A stretch of DNA of 64,000 nucleotides from contig CM049396.1 in the NCBI GenBank assembly GCA_026929865.2, positions 27,670,501 through 27,734,500 on the forward strand. Direction: 5' to 3'. Below the pieces are notes generated by a model. The model ran no database searches and had not been told where the DNA came from. It worked only from the letters and a program-made list of their open reading frames with translations. Of the stretch, positions 63,892 to 64,000 are shown piece by piece. Position 1 is the first letter of the stretch. Every line of letters begins with the position of its first letter. Source of the DNA: Hyperoplus lanceolatus. Its lineage: Eukaryota > Chordata > Actinopteri > Uranoscopiformes > Ammodytidae. The position numbers were made by a program, and so were the translations under genes.

Positions 63892-64000
63892 GAACTTGTT
63901 TATGGTGTGAAGTGGGTAGAACCTTACTGTCTGTAATCCAGGTCTTTGGGTCAATAATGCGGCTAGATTGCAGAGGACCTTCTACTCATGATGAGTTTCA

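Larger units (their letters stand above)
62469..64000 (+). repeat. Tandem duplication carrying tRNA-Glu genes
   Basis: The sequence at about 62474-62581 reappears at 63894-64000 with a single 1-nt indel, an offset of about 1.42 kb. Both tRNA-Glu copies share upstream flanks ('aacaagccatat', 'aggcctg', 'gcatggc') and downstream flanks ('tttatg', 'gaagtgggt', 'agaacctta'). The left border (about 62469) begins where the 3' flank of a tRNA copy would start, but no tRNA is there. The array runs off the window. Confidence 0.85.

Noticed and set aside
61713-64000. Searched for further eogt exons (SGCQNTGLF, GMHGAGLTHLLFLPDW-type motifs)
   Set aside because: None found in any frame, so the rest of eogt is taken to lie beyond the window.

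Overview
The window is nuclear DNA from a ray-finned fish, most likely a percomorph teleost. The evidence is three intron-rich genes with vertebrate protein sequences, eukaryotic tRNA genes with internal promoters, long (AC)n microsatellites, and many DNA transposons and SINE-like repeats of kinds familiar from teleost genomes. No species can be named from the sequence.

Layout. Positions 1 to about 27,260 hold no protein gene that I can recognise. They contain microsatellites, dispersed repeats, two MITE-type elements and one 4.1-kb element (11879-15969) with ~500-bp terminal inverted repeats around a decayed gene. From 27,261 to the right edge, three genes lie head to tail on the plus strand: uba3 (27261-32041, 18 exons, 462 aa, complete), tmf1 (33371-47297, 17 coding exons, 1168 aa, complete) and eogt (start codon 50988; coding exons traced to 61712; 327 of roughly 527 codons, the rest outside the window). 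From memory, human 3p14.1 has the same gene order and orientation, so this is an old linkage block. The flanking neighbours I looked for (ARL6IP5, LMOD3) were not found upstream.

The genes do not form a pathway. UBA3 is the catalytic subunit of the NEDD8 E1 in nucleus and cytoplasm. TMF1 is a Golgi coiled-coil tether that binds Rab6 and was first described as a transcription factor. EOGT is an ER-lumen O-GlcNAc transferase for EGF repeats. Splice sites were placed by hand; every junction keeps the frame and the exon totals divide by three.

Introns and tRNAs. One uba3 intron has both hallmarks of a minor-spliceosome (U12) intron. The large tmf1 and eogt introns carry the accessory load: an intact tRNA-Arg(ACG) in tmf1 intron 11, a decayed copy of it in eogt intron 6, and two identical tRNA-Glu(CTC) genes in a recently duplicated array at the right edge (probably eogt intron 10). 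They also hold a young but disabled Tc1-like transposon, a Harbinger-type MITE 17 bp past a splice donor, hAT-type MITEs with perfect 8-bp target duplications, and a three-level nested insertion.

The best candidate for something little described is the 11879-15969 element. Its broken gene recalls a large unnamed animal protein family and ends in a cysteine cluster resembling tesmin/TSO1 CXC domains.
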